Positions 41,886 to 51,763 are shown, counted from the first letter of the stretch. The stretch is 64,000 nucleotides of DNA from Pseudovibrio sp000156235 (GCF_000156235.1 NZ_DS996805.1:62001-126000), one strand, 5' to 3'. The notes: generated by a model from the sequence alone, not told the origin. Numbers and translations are program-made.

Positions 41886-42818
41886 ATGGAGACGGTTGTT
41901 TTTGCTCTGCTCAACGGGCTGATCTATGGCCTGTTGCTCTTCATGCTGTCCAGCGGATTGACGTTGATTTTCAGTATGATGGGCGTTCTTAATATGGCCC
42001 ATGCCAGCTTTTATATGCTGGGTGCCTATTTTGCTTTTACCCTTGGCCAGCACACTGGATTCTGGTTTGCGTTATTTCTGGCGCCGATTTGCGTTGGAGC
42101 CGCTGGAGCGTGCATTGAAAAGTGGGGCTTGCGCAAAGTACACGCCAGCGGGCATGTGGCCGAGCTGCTTTTCACCTTCGGGCTGGCTTATGTGATTGAA
42201 GAGCTGGTGAAGATCATCTGGGGCAAGTTTGCTGTTGCCTATGAGATTCCGCCTGAGCTGAATTTTTCTCTCTTTGAACTTTTCGGTTCCCAGTATCCGG
42301 CCTACCGGATTTTCATGCTGGCTGTGTCCATCGGGATGCTCGCGGGACTGTGGTACCTGCTGAAGCGTACTCGGATCGGGCTTATCATTCAGGCCTCGCT
42401 GACGCATCCGCATATGGTGTCTCACCTGGGGCATAACGTGCCGCGGATCTTCATGCTGGTGTTTGCGGCGGGATGTGCGCTGGCGGGGCTCGCCGGCGTG
42501 ATCGGCGGCAACTATCTGGTGACTGAGCCGTCCATGGCGTTTTCCATTGGGCCGATTGTGTTTGTGGTGGTCGTGGTTGGTGGCATGGGCAGTCTGGAAG
42601 GGGCGTTTATCGCCAGCTTGCTGATTGGCTTCTTGCAGACCTTCGCCATTTCCATTGATGCCAGCTTCGCCGAGATCTTCTCGTTTGCAGGTTTGAGTGC
42701 GGATGGAGATATCGGGCGCATTACGATTGCGTCTCTCGCGCCCATGTTGCCATTCATTCTTCTGGTCCTGATGTTGATGCTGCGTCCGCGCGGCCTGATG
42801 GGGGAGCGTGAGTTTTGA
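41886..42818 (+). CDS. livH: Liv-type ABC permease (LivH)
   Basis: This 310-residue polytopic protein has about eight membrane helices and the LivH-family block GLTLIFSMMGVLNMAHASFY. The ATG at 41886 has AGGGGA 4 bases before it and is preferred to upstream alternatives. Its stop overlaps the next start. Confidence 0.93.
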   Translation: METVVFALLNGLIYGLLLFMLSSGLTLIFSMMGVLNMAHASFYMLGAYFAFTLGQHTGFWFALFLAPICVGAAGACIEKWGLRKVHASGHVAELLFTFGLAYVIEELVKIIWGKFAVAYEIPPELNFSLFELFGSQYPAYRIFMLAVSIGMLAGLWYLLKRTRIGLIIQASLTHPHMVSHLGHNVPRIFMLVFAAGCALAGLAGVIGGNYLVTEPSMAFSIGPIVFVVVVVGGMGSLEGAFIASLLIGFLQTFAISIDASFAEIFSFAGLSADGDIGRITIASLAPMLPFILLVLMLMLRPRGLMGEREF

Positions 42819-44092
42819 CCGACCACAGTCTTGACCGGTTGCCTGATCTGGCACCGAGTGCGCGCTACAAGTTTGCAACACGGGTATTGCCGCTCCTGCT
42901 GCTTGCGTTGATCCTTTTGAGCATTCCGCTGTTTGAGCCTTCCAGAACATGGCTGTCGTTGTTCAACGCCATTGGCATCAACATGGTTTTTGCGCTCTCC
43001 TACAACATGTTGCTGGGGCAGGCGGGCATGCTTTCGTTTGGCCATGCGGTTTACTTTGGCCTTGGTGGCTATGCGGCCATGCATGCAATGAATGCCATTG
43101 AGAATGCCAGCTACGATGGCGGCGTCTGGGCGGCGTTCCCCATGTTTGCCTTGCCACTGGTCGGTTTTGCCGGAGGAGCACTTGCAGGAGCTGTGATCGG
43201 CTGGCCATCCTGCCGGCGAGCTGGGGTGCCGTTTGCCATGATCTCACTTGGTATTGCCGAGTTGGTGGCTGCAGCCGGGTTCATGTTCATCAGCGTGTTT
43301 GGTGGAGAAGAAGGGATCACAGGTGATCGGATGAATGGCATTGAGTTGTTTGGCTTGTCGCTTGGTCCTCTGGGCGAGGTTTACTGGTTCATCGCGTTCT
43401 GGACGTTTCTTGGCACTGCACTGATGTATGCCTTCACACGAACGCCGCTTGGCAAGTTGGCGCAAGCGGTGCGGGACAATCCGGAACGGGTGCAGTTTGT
43501 GGGCTATAACCCGAACCGGGTTCGCTATCTGGTGTTCATTGCGGCTGGCGGGTTTGCTGGTTTGGCAGGCGGTATGTCTGCGGTGAACTATGAGATCTTT
43601 ACGCCGGAGAGCCTGAGTGTGGTGCCATCCGGCTTAGTGCTATTGATGGCTTACATTGGTGGTGCACGCTATTTTGCAGGGCCGATCCTTGGTGCTGTAG
43701 TGCTGACCTATATGCAGTCCAACCTTTCTGACTACTCCGAAGCCTGGCTGCTTTATCTGGGGCTGCTGTTTATCGGGATGATCCTGTTCGCTCCAGGCGG
43801 CCTTGCTGGGTTGTTGCTGAGTGGGGCAAATGCTTTCAAAGGCTCCTTTGGTGTGAGGGAGTTCCTCCGGCTGGGGGCTTATCTGGTTTCTGTACTGCTT
43901 GCCTCAGCAGGTGTTGTTGTGCTGGTGGAACTGGCTGTTCGTCATTCCAATGGTTTTGGCGAAGCGTTTGAGCCGTTTGGCTGGCATCTGGCACCGGATC
44001 AGGTGATGCCATGGGGTATTGGCCTTGTGTTGGCGTGTGTCGGCATGGGCTTGCTCAGAGTGCTTTCCAGACAGGGAGGGACTGGTTCATGA
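42815..44092 (+). CDS. livM: Liv-type ABC permease (LivM), long form
   Basis: This 425-residue polytopic protein has the LivM-family block LSYNMLLGQAGMLSFGHAVY and the cytoplasmic RDNPERVQFVGYNPNRVRY. It starts with TTG overlapping the livH stop. The last 80 residues add about two extra membrane segments compared with the usual LivM of about 320-350 residues. Confidence 0.93.
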   Translation: MTDHSLDRLPDLAPSARYKFATRVLPLLLLALILLSIPLFEPSRTWLSLFNAIGINMVFALSYNMLLGQAGMLSFGHAVYFGLGGYAAMHAMNAIENASYDGGVWAAFPMFALPLVGFAGGALAGAVIGWPSCRRAGVPFAMISLGIAELVAAAGFMFISVFGGEEGITGDRMNGIELFGLSLGPLGEVYWFIAFWTFLGTALMYAFTRTPLGKLAQAVRDNPERVQFVGYNPNRVRYLVFIAAGGFAGLAGGMSAVNYEIFTPESLSVVPSGLVLLMAYIGGARYFAGPILGAVVLTYMQSNLSDYSEAWLLYLGLLFIGMILFAPGGLAGLLLSGANAFKGSFGVREFLRLGAYLVSVLLASAGVVVLVELAVRHSNGFGEAFEPFGWHLAPDQVMPWGIGLVLACVGMGLLRVLSRQGGTGS

Positions 44093-44859
44093 CAGCACCT
44101 GCTTTACAGCTGATGGATGTGCGCAAAAGCTTCGGTCCTGCAAAGATCATCGAAGGGGTCTCATTGGAGATCGTACGAGGGGAACGCCATGCGATCATTG
44201 GGCCGAATGGGGCTGGCAAGTCTACACTGTTCAACCTGATCTCCGGTTCGTTTCCGCCAAGTTCCGGATCAATCAGTCTGGGTGGGCGGCAGATCTCCGG
44301 TCTGAAGCCCTATGAGATCAACCGACTTGGGCTGTCGCGGAGTTTTCAGGTCTCCAACATCTTCGCCAACATGTCCGTGCGGGAGAATGTGCGCTGCGGG
44401 GTGCTGTGGTCACTTGGCTATGGGCATAGCTTCTGGCGCAATATCGGCAATTTGAAAGAAGTTCAGCGGAAGACGGCAGAAGTGCTGGAGAAGGTTGGAC
44501 TGACGGAAAAGGCCGATGTGCCTGCCGTGCTTCTGACTTACGCGGATCAGCGCACTTTGGAGATTGCCATCACCATTGCGGGTGGGGCTGATGTGATCTT
44601 GCTGGATGAGCCAACAGCAGGCATGAGCCATTCTGAAACCGACCGGGCGATTGAACTGATTGAGATGGCAACGGAAGGCAAAACCCTGCTGATTGTGGAA
44701 CATGATATGGGTGTTGTCTTTGGGCTGTCCGATCGGATTTCCGTGCTTGTTTATGGTGAGATCATCGCAACTGGAACACCAGAGGAGATCCGCGGAAATG
44801 AGCGGGTTCGGGAAGCGTATCTGGGAGATGAAGCAGATTTCGCGGAGGTGACGGCATGA
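44089..44859 (+). CDS. livG: Liv-type ABC ATPase (LivG)
   Basis: This 256-residue ATPase has an intact Walker A (GPNGAGKST), a signature region near LTYADQRTLEIA and Walker B (VILLDEPTAGM). The ATG overlaps the livM stop (ATGA). It pairs with the ATPase at 44856. Confidence 0.95.
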   Translation: MTAPALQLMDVRKSFGPAKIIEGVSLEIVRGERHAIIGPNGAGKSTLFNLISGSFPPSSGSISLGGRQISGLKPYEINRLGLSRSFQVSNIFANMSVRENVRCGVLWSLGYGHSFWRNIGNLKEVQRKTAEVLEKVGLTEKADVPAVLLTYADQRTLEIAITIAGGADVILLDEPTAGMSHSETDRAIELIEMATEGKTLLIVEHDMGVVFGLSDRISVLVYGEIIATGTPEEIRGNERVREAYLGDEADFAEVTA

Positions 44860-45575
44860 GCACTCCTGTTTCAAATGAAATGCTGAAAGTCCGTGATCTG
44901 CATGCGTTTTATGGCAAAAGCCATGTGCTGCGCGGGGTGAGCATGGATGTGCCTAAAGGTAGTGTGACGGCATTGCTCGGGCGCAATGGTGTCGGGCGTT
45001 CCACCACAGCCAAAGCGATTATGGGGGAGGTGGCGCCAAAGGGAGACATCTGGTTCAAGGGCGAGAATATCTCCGGCCAGCCAAGTCATAGTATTGCGCG
45101 CAAAGGCCTTGGGTATGTGCCGGAAAACCGCGATATCTTTCCCATGATGAGTGTACGGGACAATCTGCTGCTTGGCATCAAAGATATGCGCAAGCCGGGC
45201 AAGTGGAGCATTGAACAGATGCTCGACATGTTCCCCAATCTCAAATCACGGGCAGATACGGCTGCGGGGGTTCTTTCTGGTGGCGAAAAGCAAATGCTGA
45301 CCATATGCCGGACATTGATGGGCGATCCGGATTTGATCATCATTGATGAACCCACAGAAGGCCTTGCACCAAAGATCGTAACGCAAGTGGGGGAGCTGAT
45401 TTCCGAGATAGCGCGAGCGGGAGTTTCCATCCTGCTGGTGGAGCAGAAGCTTTCCATTGCGCTCAAGATTGCGCAGCAGGTCTATGTGATGGGGCATGGA
45501 GAGATTGTTTATCATGGCACGCCTGATGAGTTCCGGGCGCGAGATGATATCCGGCGGGAATGGCTGGAGGTGTGA
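44856..45575 (+). CDS. livF: Liv-type ABC ATPase (LivF) with Arg in Walker A
   Basis: This 239-residue ATPase has signature LSGGEKQML and Walker B LIIIDEPTEGL, both intact. The Walker A reads GRNGVGRST, with Arg in place of the usual Lys (codon CGT). This subfamily of Liv ATPases shows this change elsewhere to my recollection, so it may be natural, but it would weaken ATP binding at one of the two sites in the LivGF pair. It overlaps livG by 4 bases. Confidence 0.93.
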   Translation: MSTPVSNEMLKVRDLHAFYGKSHVLRGVSMDVPKGSVTALLGRNGVGRSTTAKAIMGEVAPKGDIWFKGENISGQPSHSIARKGLGYVPENRDIFPMMSVRDNLLLGIKDMRKPGKWSIEQMLDMFPNLKSRADTAAGVLSGGEKQMLTICRTLMGDPDLIIIDEPTEGLAPKIVTQVGELISEIARAGVSILLVEQKLSIALKIAQQVYVMGHGEIVYHGTPDEFRARDDIRREWLEV

Positions 45576-45683
45576 TCCTCCTTTTTCTTGGAGAAGTGCG
45601 GCTGCACGCTAAGCGGGTGTTCTTTGAGGACTGTGATCTATGCTAGGCAAATGGGTGTGACTGATTGGGACGGGGTTTGAGCG

Positions 45684-46493
45684 TTGACGGGACATGAAGA
45701 AAAAGACCGGCGGTTTGCAACAACGCTGGCACGTGGACTGCAGGTTTTACGGGCCTTCCGGGCTTCTGATGATGGCCTTGGCAATCAGGAGATCTCTCAG
45801 CGCACCGGAATCCCTAAGTCTACGGTTTCCCGATTGACCTTCACCCTTCAGCAGCTTGGCTACCTTAGCCATGCACGGCGGCATGACCGGTATCGGTTTG
45901 GTCCCGCCGCTCTTGCGCTTGGCAATATTGCCAGTGCCTCTGTGTCTTTTATTGAAGCGGCCCACCCGATGATGCAGCAACTGGCGGATGAAACGGGTAC
46001 GCTTGCGCTGCTGGCGGTGCTTGATGAAAACAAGATGTTGCTGACCAAGACATGGCGACCAAAGGGTGTGCCTGCCATCTGGCTGGAAGTCGGGCACCGT
46101 ATTCCGATCACCGGTTCATCTTCAGGCCATGCTTATCTGGCGAGTGTGTCTGATCAAGAGTTCAAGCAGGTGTGTGAGCGTGTGCATGGGCGTGATGAGG
46201 GCATCTCTGTTGACGATTTGGAGGCTGTTCGAGCAGCGGGATACTCTCAGTTGCTGGCGCAAGGCTTTGTGATTGTTGATGAAGACAAGCGCTATGCTGA
46301 GAACATCAATGCGGTTTCAACGGGGTTCCGCTCCTACGACTTTGGCGAGCCGGTTGCGATCAGCTGTGGCGCGACGCCGGATATGCTGAGCTATGAGCGC
46401 ATGCAGGATGAGGTTGGGCCGAAGCTGCGTGACAGGGTGAAAGAGCTGGAGCGCGCTCTTGGTTTGCCTTCCGTTCTGGTGAACCGCGGCTGA
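45684..46493 (+). CDS. IclR-family regulator
   Basis: This 269-residue protein has a winged helix N terminus (LGNQEISQRTGIPKSTVSRL) and a C-terminal effector-binding domain (about residues 95-260). It probably controls the flanking importer and acyl-CoA genes. TTG is the likely start (45684) and the ribosome site is weak. Confidence 0.9.
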   Translation: MTGHEEKDRRFATTLARGLQVLRAFRASDDGLGNQEISQRTGIPKSTVSRLTFTLQQLGYLSHARRHDRYRFGPAALALGNIASASVSFIEAAHPMMQQLADETGTLALLAVLDENKMLLTKTWRPKGVPAIWLEVGHRIPITGSSSGHAYLASVSDQEFKQVCERVHGRDEGISVDDLEAVRAAGYSQLLAQGFVIVDEDKRYAENINAVSTGFRSYDFGEPVAISCGATPDMLSYERMQDEVGPKLRDRVKELERALGLPSVLVNRG

Positions 46494-46693
46494 GTACTCT
46501 TCCCGTTTCTTTTGGCTGCGATTGGCGTGCTGAACAGCTATGGGTATCTTTTAAATTCTGCATGATGGAATTATAAATTACATATTGAAATAATCTGGGT
46601 GCACGATACTCTGACTTCATGATGGGGTGAGGTGGTGTGTTTTGTATCCGGCTCTCCCGGCAGTTATGTCCAGTGAAGCGGGGAGGGCGGCAT

Positions 46694-47890
46694 ATGGACT
46701 TGAACTATTCAGCTGATGAGCTGGCATTTCGCGATGAGGTTCGTACCTTTTTAAAGGAGAACCTCTCGTCTACACTTTCGGAAAAAGTCCGACTGGGTAA
46801 GCGTCTTTCCAAGACAGATCATGAAGAATGGCATGCGACGCTGAACAAGCGCGGCTGGCTGGCGATCAACTGGCCCGTTGAGCATGGCGGCACGGGCTGG
46901 AATGCAGTCTATCGGCATATCTTTGAGGAGGAGCTTTGTCTTGCTCATGCGCCGCGGACGATCCCTTTCGGGCTCTCCATGCTGGCGCCCGTGTTGATGA
47001 AGTTTGGCAGCAAAGCTCAGCAGGATCATTTTCTTCCCCGCATTCTGGATGGCACGGATTGGTGGTGTCAGGGCTACTCGGAACCGCAGGCAGGTTCTGA
47101 TCTGGCCTCCCTGAAGACCCGCGCTGTTCGCGATGGTGACCACTATGTTGTCAACGGGCAGAAAACCTGGACTACACTGGGACAGCATTCAGATTGGATT
47201 TTCTGCCTTGTGCGCACGGATGCCGAGGTAAAAGCGCAGGAAGGCATCTCATTTCTGCTGATTGATATGAAGACGCGGGGTGTCACTGTTCGGCCCATCA
47301 CGCTGATAGATGGCGGGCAGGAAGTGAATGAGGTGTTTTTTGAGGACGTGCGGGTGCCGGTGACCAACCTTGTTGGGGAGGAAAACAAGGGCTGGACCTA
47401 CGCCAAATACCTGCTGACTCACGAGCGCACCAATATTGCTGGTGTTGGTTTTTCGACTGCAGGACTGGCTCATCTGAAGGAGATCTGCACCAAGCAGATG
47501 TCAGGTGGAAAGCCTTTGCTGGAGAACCCGTATTTTGCTGGGCGGATTGCGCAGATTGAGATTGATCTGATGGCAATGGCGACCACCAATCTGCGCATGA
47601 TTGCCAAGGCGGCGGCTGGGCAAGCGCCGGGTGCGGAAAGTTCCATGCTGAAGATCAAGGGAACGGAGATCCGACAGGCAATTAATGATCTGACACGGCG
47701 GGCGGTTGGGCGCTATGCCATGCCGTTTGTGTCTGAAGCGCTGGATAGCGGAGCTAATGCGCAAGGGGTTGGGCCGGATTATGCCTCCGCTGCGAGCCCG
47801 GGCTACTTCAACAATCGCAAGCTCTCCATCTTCGGTGGATCCAACGAGATCCAGCGAAACATTATCAGCAAAGCCATTCTTGGTCTCTAG
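46694..47890 (+). CDS. Acyl-CoA dehydrogenase
   Basis: This 398-residue flavoprotein has acyl-CoA dehydrogenase N, middle (EPQAGSDLASLKTR; VVNGQKTWTT) and C-terminal domains (IFGGSNEIQRNIISK). It starts at the ATG 46694 after GGGAGGGCGG. It catalyses alpha,beta-dehydrogenation of an acyl-CoA. The next gene is a second, shorter member, as in paired heteromeric dehydrogenases of side-chain or ring degradation. Confidence 0.92.
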   Translation: MDLNYSADELAFRDEVRTFLKENLSSTLSEKVRLGKRLSKTDHEEWHATLNKRGWLAINWPVEHGGTGWNAVYRHIFEEELCLAHAPRTIPFGLSMLAPVLMKFGSKAQQDHFLPRILDGTDWWCQGYSEPQAGSDLASLKTRAVRDGDHYVVNGQKTWTTLGQHSDWIFCLVRTDAEVKAQEGISFLLIDMKTRGVTVRPITLIDGGQEVNEVFFEDVRVPVTNLVGEENKGWTYAKYLLTHERTNIAGVGFSTAGLAHLKEICTKQMSGGKPLLENPYFAGRIAQIEIDLMAMATTNLRMIAKAAAGQAPGAESSMLKIKGTEIRQAINDLTRRAVGRYAMPFVSEALDSGANAQGVGPDYASAASPGYFNNRKLSIFGGSNEIQRNIISKAILGL

Positions 47891-47899
47891 GAGCGTTCC

Positions 47900-49039
47900 A
47901 TGGATTTCAATCATAGCGAAGAACGGCGGATGCTTCAGGAGACTTTGCATCGCTATCTCTCTGATAATTATGGCAGTGAGCAGCGCTCTACTTCCGTTTC
48001 TCATGGGCAAGGCTGCTCGGAGAAGGTCTGGAGTGATTTTGCTGAGCTTGGAGTGATCGGTGCACTGTTTGCGGAAGCAGACGGCGGCTTTGGCGGCGGC
48101 GGCTTTGACATAGCCGTTGTGTTTGAGGAGCTGGGCCGCGTTGCCTGTGTGGAGCCGTTGATGGCGTTTGGTGTTATAGCAGGTCACTTGCTCAGCACGC
48201 TTGGTTCTGATGCGCAGAAGGCGATGATTGGGGAGGTGATCGCTGGTGATCTGAAGATCGTGTCCGCACTGGAAGAACCTCAGTCGCGCTATGATCTGGA
48301 TGTGGTGGAGACCAAGGCTGAGCGGATTGATTATGGCTATCGGCTGAATGGCACCAAGAGCGTGGTGATTGGCGGGCCGAGTGCGGACAAGCTGATTGTG
48401 AGTGCGCGTGGTGATGAAGGTTTGCTGTTGTTTGTGGTGGATGCTGATGCTGCGGGTGTGGAGCGGTACTCCTATCCCAATCTGGACGGTTATCACGCCA
48501 GTGACGTTGCGCTGGTGAATGTGGAGGTTCCAGCTTACGCGCGTCTGGGGGCTTCGCAGGCTGTTTTGCCTGCTCTGGAAGCTGCGCGTGCAGCTGGGGT
48601 GGTTGCGCTGTGTGCTGAGGCTGTTGGGGCGATGGAAGCGGCGAAGGATCTGACGGTTGAGTACTTGCAGGTGCGAACGCAGTTTGGCCGTGCGCTGGGC
48701 AAGTTTCAGGCGCTTCAGCACCGGATGTCAACTGTCCTTATTGAGATTGAGCAGGCCCGCTCTGCATTGATCAATGTGGCTGGCCATCTGTCTGCTGAGC
48801 CGTCCTTACGGGATAAGCATGTGAGTGCAGCGAAGAACCTGATTGGCCGGGTCGCGCAGTTGGTTTGCGAAGAAACCATTCAGCTACATGGCGGGATCGG
48901 GATGACTGAGGAGTACGCTCTGGGCCACTATGCGAAACGCCTGATGATGATCGACCATCAGCTGGGTGATGTGGATTACCACCTGGAGCGCTTTGTTGGT
49001 GTTATGCAGGTGGAAGCTGCGCAGGAGATCTCAGGATGA
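47900..49039 (+). CDS. Second acyl-CoA dehydrogenase-family subunit
   Basis: This 379-residue protein is of the same family but more divergent. The QAGSD-type stretch of the first gene is replaced (EEPQSRYDLD), and the C terminus has QLHGGIGMTEEYALGHYAKR. It starts 9 bases after the first gene and overlaps the next by 4, so all three are co-translated. It may be a partner subunit in a heterotetramer. Confidence 0.9.
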   Translation: MDFNHSEERRMLQETLHRYLSDNYGSEQRSTSVSHGQGCSEKVWSDFAELGVIGALFAEADGGFGGGGFDIAVVFEELGRVACVEPLMAFGVIAGHLLSTLGSDAQKAMIGEVIAGDLKIVSALEEPQSRYDLDVVETKAERIDYGYRLNGTKSVVIGGPSADKLIVSARGDEGLLLFVVDADAAGVERYSYPNLDGYHASDVALVNVEVPAYARLGASQAVLPALEAARAAGVVALCAEAVGAMEAAKDLTVEYLQVRTQFGRALGKFQALQHRMSTVLIEIEQARSALINVAGHLSAEPSLRDKHVSAAKNLIGRVAQLVCEETIQLHGGIGMTEEYALGHYAKRLMMIDHQLGDVDYHLERFVGVMQVEAAQEISG

Positions 49040-49848
49040 AGCGGGCCTCTCTTGTCAGCGTTGAGCGGAAATCTGATCGCCTCATCGTCATGAACTGCAA
49101 CTCCTCCCGCCGCAATGCGCTTTCGCCGGAGTATTATGAGGGGCTTTCGCAGGCGCTGGATCTGGCCAATGAGGAGCCCGAGATCCGTTCTGTCATCCTG
49201 ATGGGGGAAGGCGGTTACTTCTGTGCTGGTGGCGACCTGAACACGCTGGTCAAGCGCCGCGAGATGACGATTTCTGAGCGAGAAAATAATATTGAAAAGC
49301 TCCATAATCTAGTGCGGAAGGTAAGGAACTGTGCGAAGCCGGTCATTGCGGCGGTCGATGGTGGAGCAGCGGGGGCTGGTGTGTCTCTGGCTTTGGCTTG
49401 TGACTTCGTGGTGGCGGATCGGCAGGCGGAGTTTACGCTGGCCTATGTGAAGGTAGGACTGGTGCCGGATGGTGGGGCAACGGCCTCGCTTTCTCGCCTG
49501 ATCCCCCGGCATCTGCTCACTGAAATGTGTCTGTTAGGGCAACCGGTTTCAGCTGAACGGCTTCATCAGCTGGGTGTTGTCAATGTGCTCAGTGATAAAC
49601 CTGCGTTGGTTGAGGCGAGCTGGCTGGCAGATCGTCTTATGCAAGGTCCGGCTGGGGCTCAGGCTTCGATCAAGCGGTTGGTTGCTGCGTCTGACAGCAA
49701 CAGTTTTGAAGCTCAGATGGATCTGGAGCGGGACACCATGGCGGAGGCACTTGGTGGTGATGAAGCGCAGGAAGGGATCAATGCCTTTCTGGAGCGTCGC
49801 TTGCCAGAGTTTGACAAGGCGAGACCTAATGAAGAGAAAAAGCCCTGA
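49036..49848 (+). CDS. Enoyl-CoA hydratase/isomerase-family protein
   Basis: This 270-residue crotonase-fold protein has oxyanion-hole segments GYFCAGGDL and GGAAGAGVSLALACD. It overlaps the preceding gene by 4 bases. It completes a two-step dehydrogenation-hydration set acting on the CoA ester made from the imported acid. Confidence 0.92.
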   Translation: MKRASLVSVERKSDRLIVMNCNSSRRNALSPEYYEGLSQALDLANEEPEIRSVILMGEGGYFCAGGDLNTLVKRREMTISERENNIEKLHNLVRKVRNCAKPVIAAVDGGAAGAGVSLALACDFVVADRQAEFTLAYVKVGLVPDGGATASLSRLIPRHLLTEMCLLGQPVSAERLHQLGVVNVLSDKPALVEASWLADRLMQGPAGAQASIKRLVAASDSNSFEAQMDLERDTMAEALGGDEAQEGINAFLERRLPEFDKARPNEEKKP

Positions 49849-49870
49849 AGCAGGTGATCCGCTTCAAGGC
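49842..49870. terminator. Hairpin between convergent operons
   Basis: GCCCTGAAGC (49842-49851) pairs with GCTTCAAGGC (49861-49870) with one mismatch and a 9-base loop. It contains the stop codon of the hydratase gene and is flanked by AAAAA on the left. It probably ends the converging transcripts. Confidence 0.65.
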
Positions 49871-49884
49871 CAGTTGAGCCCGTT

Positions 49885-51198
49885 TTATCGCGTGATTTGA
49901 GGTAACCACGTTGCCAGCTCAGGGAAAATAGCAAGCACGACAATCAGGGCGAGTGTACAGAGAATGTAAGGCAAGGCGGCCCACGCTACGTTGCCGATGG
50001 TTGTTCCTTTTGGGCTGACGCCCACCATCACAAACAACAGCAGACCGAATGGCGGTGTTGCGAGGCTCAGCTCCAGCGCCAACAGCATGACCACGCCGAA
50101 CCAGACTTGATCAAACCCGTAGAGGCTGACCAGTGGCATGAAGACCGGCAGGGTCAGCATCATGATGGAAAGCTGGTCCATGAACATGCCGAGGAATACG
50201 AGGGTCAGGAACAGGATGGCCAACATGGTGTAGGCGTTGAGATCAAAGCCAGATGACCACATGATCAGGCCCGAAGAGGCTCCGGAAAATGCCAGGATCT
50301 GCGAGAAGGTGGTGGAGCCGATGATGATCGTCAGCATAAGCGTTGAAACGATCAGTGCACCGCGGAGAGATTTGGTGATCGCTTCAATCGTCAGCTTTTT
50401 GTAGAGTGCTGCGAGGAAGGCCACGGCCAGCACACCGAATGCAGCAGATTCTGACGGTGTTGCCCAACCCAGCAGGATCAGACCCACTACTGCAAAGATG
50501 ACCAATCCCATGGGCAGCACGTCGAAGGTGACGGCTTTGATCATTTCCGGCACAGAGGCTTTTACATCCGGGTGGCCCGGGGCTGAAGCTGGGTCCAGTG
50601 AGATCTGGGTGCGGATGACGAGGATGAACATGAGCGCCAGCAAAAGGCCGGGGATCATGCCCGCAATCAGCAGTGCACCTACATCTATGCGTCCGATGGA
50701 CCCCAGCAGAACGGCAAGGGATGAGGGGGGGATGATCATAGCAAGGCCGCCGGTGGCAACGATTGGGCCCATGATCATATGCGGTTTGTATCCACGCTTG
50801 ACCATATCTGGCATCAAGGTTGACCCAAGCATGGCGGTGTTGGCCATGGAGGAGCCGGAAAGTGTTGCGAAGACTGTTCCGCCAACCACAGTCATGTAGG
50901 AAAGGCGGCCTTTGATACCGCCGAAACATTTGTCGAGCGCATCAAACACACGCATGGCAAGGCCGGTGTGAAACAGCAGCTCTCCCATCACCAGAAACAA
51001 AGGTACGGGTACCAGCGAGAAGTTGGTGATGGAGGTAGTGGAGTTTGCGATGAGCTGATCAATGCCGCTCAGGCCACCCATAAAGTAGAGCGTTCCTAGT
51101 AGGTTGATTGTCAGGAAGGCGACAGCAACGGGCATGCCGATGGCCATCAAAGCCAGGATGGTGGTGAACATTGCGACCAAAGAAAGGTGCCAGTCCAT
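49885..51198 (-). CDS. dctM: TRAP transporter large permease (DctM)
   Basis: This 437-residue polytopic protein has about twelve membrane helices typical of DctM (GSTFSQILAFSG-like turns; FLGMFMDQLSIMMLTLPVFM; PPFGLLLFV). It forms the ion-coupled permease with the small subunit encoded 23 bases upstream. Confidence 0.94.
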   Translation of the reverse strand: MDWHLSLVAMFTTILALMAIGMPVAVAFLTINLLGTLYFMGGLSGIDQLIANSTTSITNFSLVPVPLFLVMGELLFHTGLAMRVFDALDKCFGGIKGRLSYMTVVGGTVFATLSGSSMANTAMLGSTLMPDMVKRGYKPHMIMGPIVATGGLAMIIPPSSLAVLLGSIGRIDVGALLIAGMIPGLLLALMFILVIRTQISLDPASAPGHPDVKASVPEMIKAVTFDVLPMGLVIFAVVGLILLGWATPSESAAFGVLAVAFLAALYKKLTIEAITKSLRGALIVSTLMLTIIIGSTTFSQILAFSGASSGLIMWSSGFDLNAYTMLAILFLTLVFLGMFMDQLSIMMLTLPVFMPLVSLYGFDQVWFGVVMLLALELSLATPPFGLLLFVMVGVSPKGTTIGNVAWAALPYILCTLALIVVLAIFPELATWLPQITR

Positions 51199-51221
51199 AG
51201 GTGTGGTCCTTTTCTTTGGTA

Positions 51222-51719
51222 TTAGTGCTGTGCGCTTTCGCCGGAGTAGATATCTCCGCGAAGCAGCAGCCTGAAGAACTCAAGTGCCATTAATCCGAAG
51301 CCCGCTGCGAGGAAGGCGTAAAGAATCCACGAAGGAATGGCGATTGATCTGATGTCATAAGTGCCGCGTTCCCACATCTGCGCTGTCAGCAAGGTCGCCC
51401 GCCAGCTGAGTACGGCAAGAATGCTAGCGGAGGCCAGCAATACGGCTCGACCGAGTGCTGTTTTCATGGCCGGAGGCAGGAAACTGGTGAATGAGGTGAT
51501 TGCGATGTGCCCGCCCTGACGGACCAGCCACGGTGCTCCGGCCATAGTGGCGAACAGCAGGGAGTATTCGATCAGGGCGGTGGTCGCCTGTATGGGCTGT
51601 TGCCCGGTGTTGCGCAGGATCACGTTGATCACGATGGCAAAGGTCATGAACACGAAGGAAAGGGCGCCGATCACCGCAAGGCCGGTGATGAGACCGGAGT
51701 AGATTTTGGGAAGAGACAT
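51222..51719 (-). CDS. dctQ: TRAP transporter small permease (DctQ)
   Basis: This 165-residue protein has four membrane helices and the DctQ layout (VINVILRNTGQQPIQATTAL; REGG-type turn VRQGGHIAI). I prefer the ATG at 51719 to an upstream alternative because the extra N terminus is hydrophilic and has no ribosome site. Confidence 0.88.
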   Translation of the reverse strand: MSLPKIYSGLITGLAVIGALSFVFMTFAIVINVILRNTGQQPIQATTALIEYSLLFATMAGAPWLVRQGGHIAITSFTSFLPPAMKTALGRAVLLASASILAVLSWRATLLTAQMWERGTYDIRSIAIPSWILYAFLAAGFGLMALEFFRLLLRGDIYSGESAQH

Positions 51720-51763
51720 GGGTTCTCTCTGCAAGGAGAAAGGGGCTGAAGCCCCTTCCATGT

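Noticed and set aside
42072..42950. 292-codon minus-strand frame opposite livH
   Set aside because: Antisense of a membrane protein gene; Gln/His-rich shadow composition.
47501..48721. 406-codon minus-strand frame opposite the acyl-CoA dehydrogenases
   Set aside because: Shadow of two well-supported genes; Arg/His/Ser-rich with no domain.
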